DNA of 64,000 nucleotides from Dastarcus helophoroides (Eukaryota > Arthropoda > Insecta > Coleoptera > Bothrideridae), in contig CM053327.1 of NCBI GenBank assembly GCA_028583605.1, positions 29,376,626-29,440,625 on the forward strand, in the 5' to 3' direction. The first letter of the stretch is position 1, and every line of letters starts with the position of its first letter. A program made the translations under genes and the position numbers. The notes beneath the pieces are model-generated. The model was not told the origin of the DNA, made no database searches, and worked only from the letters and a program-made list of their open reading frames with translations. Below, one piece after another: positions 62,851 through 64,000 of the stretch.

Positions 62851-64000
62851 CTAGCATACTAAGGGATTTTGCGAGCACCATTTCGGCCATAATGTTTCCG
62901 ATCTGATCCCTCTTTCGGTCAATCTATTTCGATGTATGTCAAGTCTCCAAGCTACTTCCTTCAGTTCGTAGGTCTTTGGGTCTAACCAAACCCTTTCCGC
63001 GAATGCTGCAGTCCTAGGCCACAACCTAGTTTCTAAAGTATCCTCTCCCACCAATTCGCTCCAAAGGCACACCTCTCCACCAACTGTATAATTAATATTG
63101 CCGTATTTCAACCAAGGTTGATAAAAGTAAAACTTCTTCCAATCGGTGTAAGGATCGCAAACCCCGTGAAGTGGGTCTGACTTCCAATGACCAAAACCAC
63201 AGTCCAAATACCAATGTCCTACAGTTGAATACAATACTTTAAAGTTGGAATTTATAAAATTCCTAGGGTCACCAAACCAGTACTGTATAATAATATTTTC
63301 TTTGGCTTTGATTTTATCCAGCTCTGATGAAGAAGTCAAGGGGCTAGACCACAGGAAAATGTTGTCAGGAAATCTATTATCATTAGCTGATCTTAGCCTC
63401 TCCAACATATTATTAACGTATTTTATCCAAAATGAGTACATGTTGAACCATTCATAATTTGACCAACATTCTAAATTGACCTCGTCCACACCAACATGAA
63501 AATAATTTTTTTGTGCGGATAAATTAATCAGGTCCCGATATATTAACTCTAGTCTTTCTAAAACTTCACTACTGTTGGGATTCAATTGGGCAACTAATAT
63601 GTCAAAGTCATCACAAACTGTCCATTTCTCACATTCTTTCCTATCAACGTAATTCCAAGCATCACTTATGTGACTTGGGGCGTCGACTTCTAAAACTACT
63701 TTTATTCCTCTAACTTTGGAGTATGCCACCAACTCTTTGATATCATCTTCTGTAAAAACCATCTCTTCATCGTAGGCTCCGAATTCTGCAAGCTGGGGAC
63801 AGCTTGGTAGTCTGATTGGGAAACTCGAGGAATCTGTCAGATGGAGGTGAAGCATATTCAGCTTAGACGCAGCCATACCGTCAACTGCTTTCTTAAGTGA
63901 AGTCAAACCGAAGAAGTTTCTGGCGGTGTCTATCATTACGCCTCTGTAGGGAAAACTAGGGAAGTCGAAAATTTCAATACTGTGGATAATCTTAAGTGAG
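62851..64000 (-). CDS. Beta-N-acetylglucosaminidase (GH20), 3' part
   Basis: Open from the window edge to TAG at 62851-62853: 382 visible residues. GH20 enzymes remove terminal N-acetylglucosamine from chitin oligomers or glycans; insect members act in moulting fluid, gut or lysosome. Seen in order: FPYRGVMIDTARNF (sugar-binding Arg), NMLHLHLTDSSSFP, VVLEVDAPSHISDAW, YFHVGVDEVNLECW with the catalytic Asp-Glu pair, IIIQYWFG, HWYLDCGFGHW, VGGEVCLWSE, LWPRTAAFAERVW, and a Cys-containing C-terminus. The frame continues upstream of the first Met (63936) with family-like IEIFDFPSFPYRG, so that Met is not the start. Chitooligosaccharidolytic (NAG1-like) rather than FDL-like is suggested by GHWYLDCGFG...CDPYTDW. 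Odd: Val replaces the second Gly of the usual H-x-G-G-D-E. The N-terminal domain and signal peptide lie outside the window. Confidence 0.93.
   Translation of the reverse strand, partial: SLKIIHSIEIFDFPSFPYRGVMIDTARNFFGLTSLKKAVDGMAASKLNMLHLHLTDSSSFPIRLPSCPQLAEFGAYDEEMVFTEDDIKELVAYSKVRGIKVVLEVDAPSHISDAWNYVDRKECEKWTVCDDFDILVAQLNPNSSEVLERLELIYRDLINLSAQKNYFHVGVDEVNLECWSNYEWFNMYSFWIKYVNNMLERLRSANDNRFPDNIFLWSSPLTSSSELDKIKAKENIIIQYWFGDPRNFINSNFKVLYSTVGHWYLDCGFGHWKSDPLHGVCDPYTDWKKFYFYQPWLKYGNINYTVGGEVCLWSELVGEDTLETRLWPRTAAFAERVWLDPKTYELKEVAWRLDIHRNRLTERGIRSETLWPKWCSQNPLVC

Overview
The window is eukaryotic nuclear DNA from an insect: very AT-rich, intron-containing and dominated by transposable elements. 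Two protein-coding genes are well supported. (1) A tailless orphan nuclear receptor (tll, NR2E1 type) lies on the + strand in four exons (32629-32704, 46817-47050, 48731-48948, 49295-49978). The exons join in phase to give 403 codons, with a full zinc-finger DNA-binding domain and ligand-binding domain. (2) The 3' part of a glycoside hydrolase family 20 beta-N-acetylglucosaminidase lies on the - strand (62851-64000) and runs off the right edge. The tll sequence and the chitin-type hexosaminidase fit an insect, perhaps a beetle, but the order cannot be fixed from the sequence alone.

Layout. 1-5.0 kb: remnants of non-LTR retrotransposons, including a jockey-like reverse-transcriptase C-terminus amplified into about 380-bp tandem units. 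5.0-22.3 kb: mostly degenerate low-complexity DNA built from variants of TTTCGAAATTTTGACTTTTT, with local tandem arrays. It is peppered with a small palindromic (foldback) repeat family, here called FB-A, and one 503-bp insertion of a second family, FB-B. 22.4-26.0 kb: a hAT-like element with an 8-bp target duplication. 27.2-31.95 kb: a mariner-type element with long inverted repeats, whose broken transposase is split by a second hAT-like element. 32.6-50.0 kb: the tll locus. Its 14.1-kb first intron holds a 10.3-kb structure with 1.7-1.9 kb inverted arms and several tandem arrays. 50.7-52.1 kb: a dead LINE (reverse transcriptase end plus RNase H) on the - strand. 52.4-55.0 kb: a third hAT-like element with a perfect 8-bp duplication. 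57-62.6 kb: A-rich low-complexity DNA, including a roughly 565-bp tandem array, interrupted by FB-A copies. 62.85-64 kb: the hexosaminidase.

The main non-genic story has two parts. First, about twenty copies of FB-A insert with variable 9-13-bp target duplications; in one case the empty site is visible in neighbouring tandem units. FB-A and the unrelated FB-B share a conserved hairpin bracketed by CTGAAGA and GAAACG, which resembles a hammerhead ribozyme core without being canonical. Second, all three hAT-like elements with recognisable 8-bp duplications carry kilobases of the same AT-rich degenerate repeat as cargo, which suggests how this DNA spreads. All statements rest on reading by eye; no alignment or database search was run.
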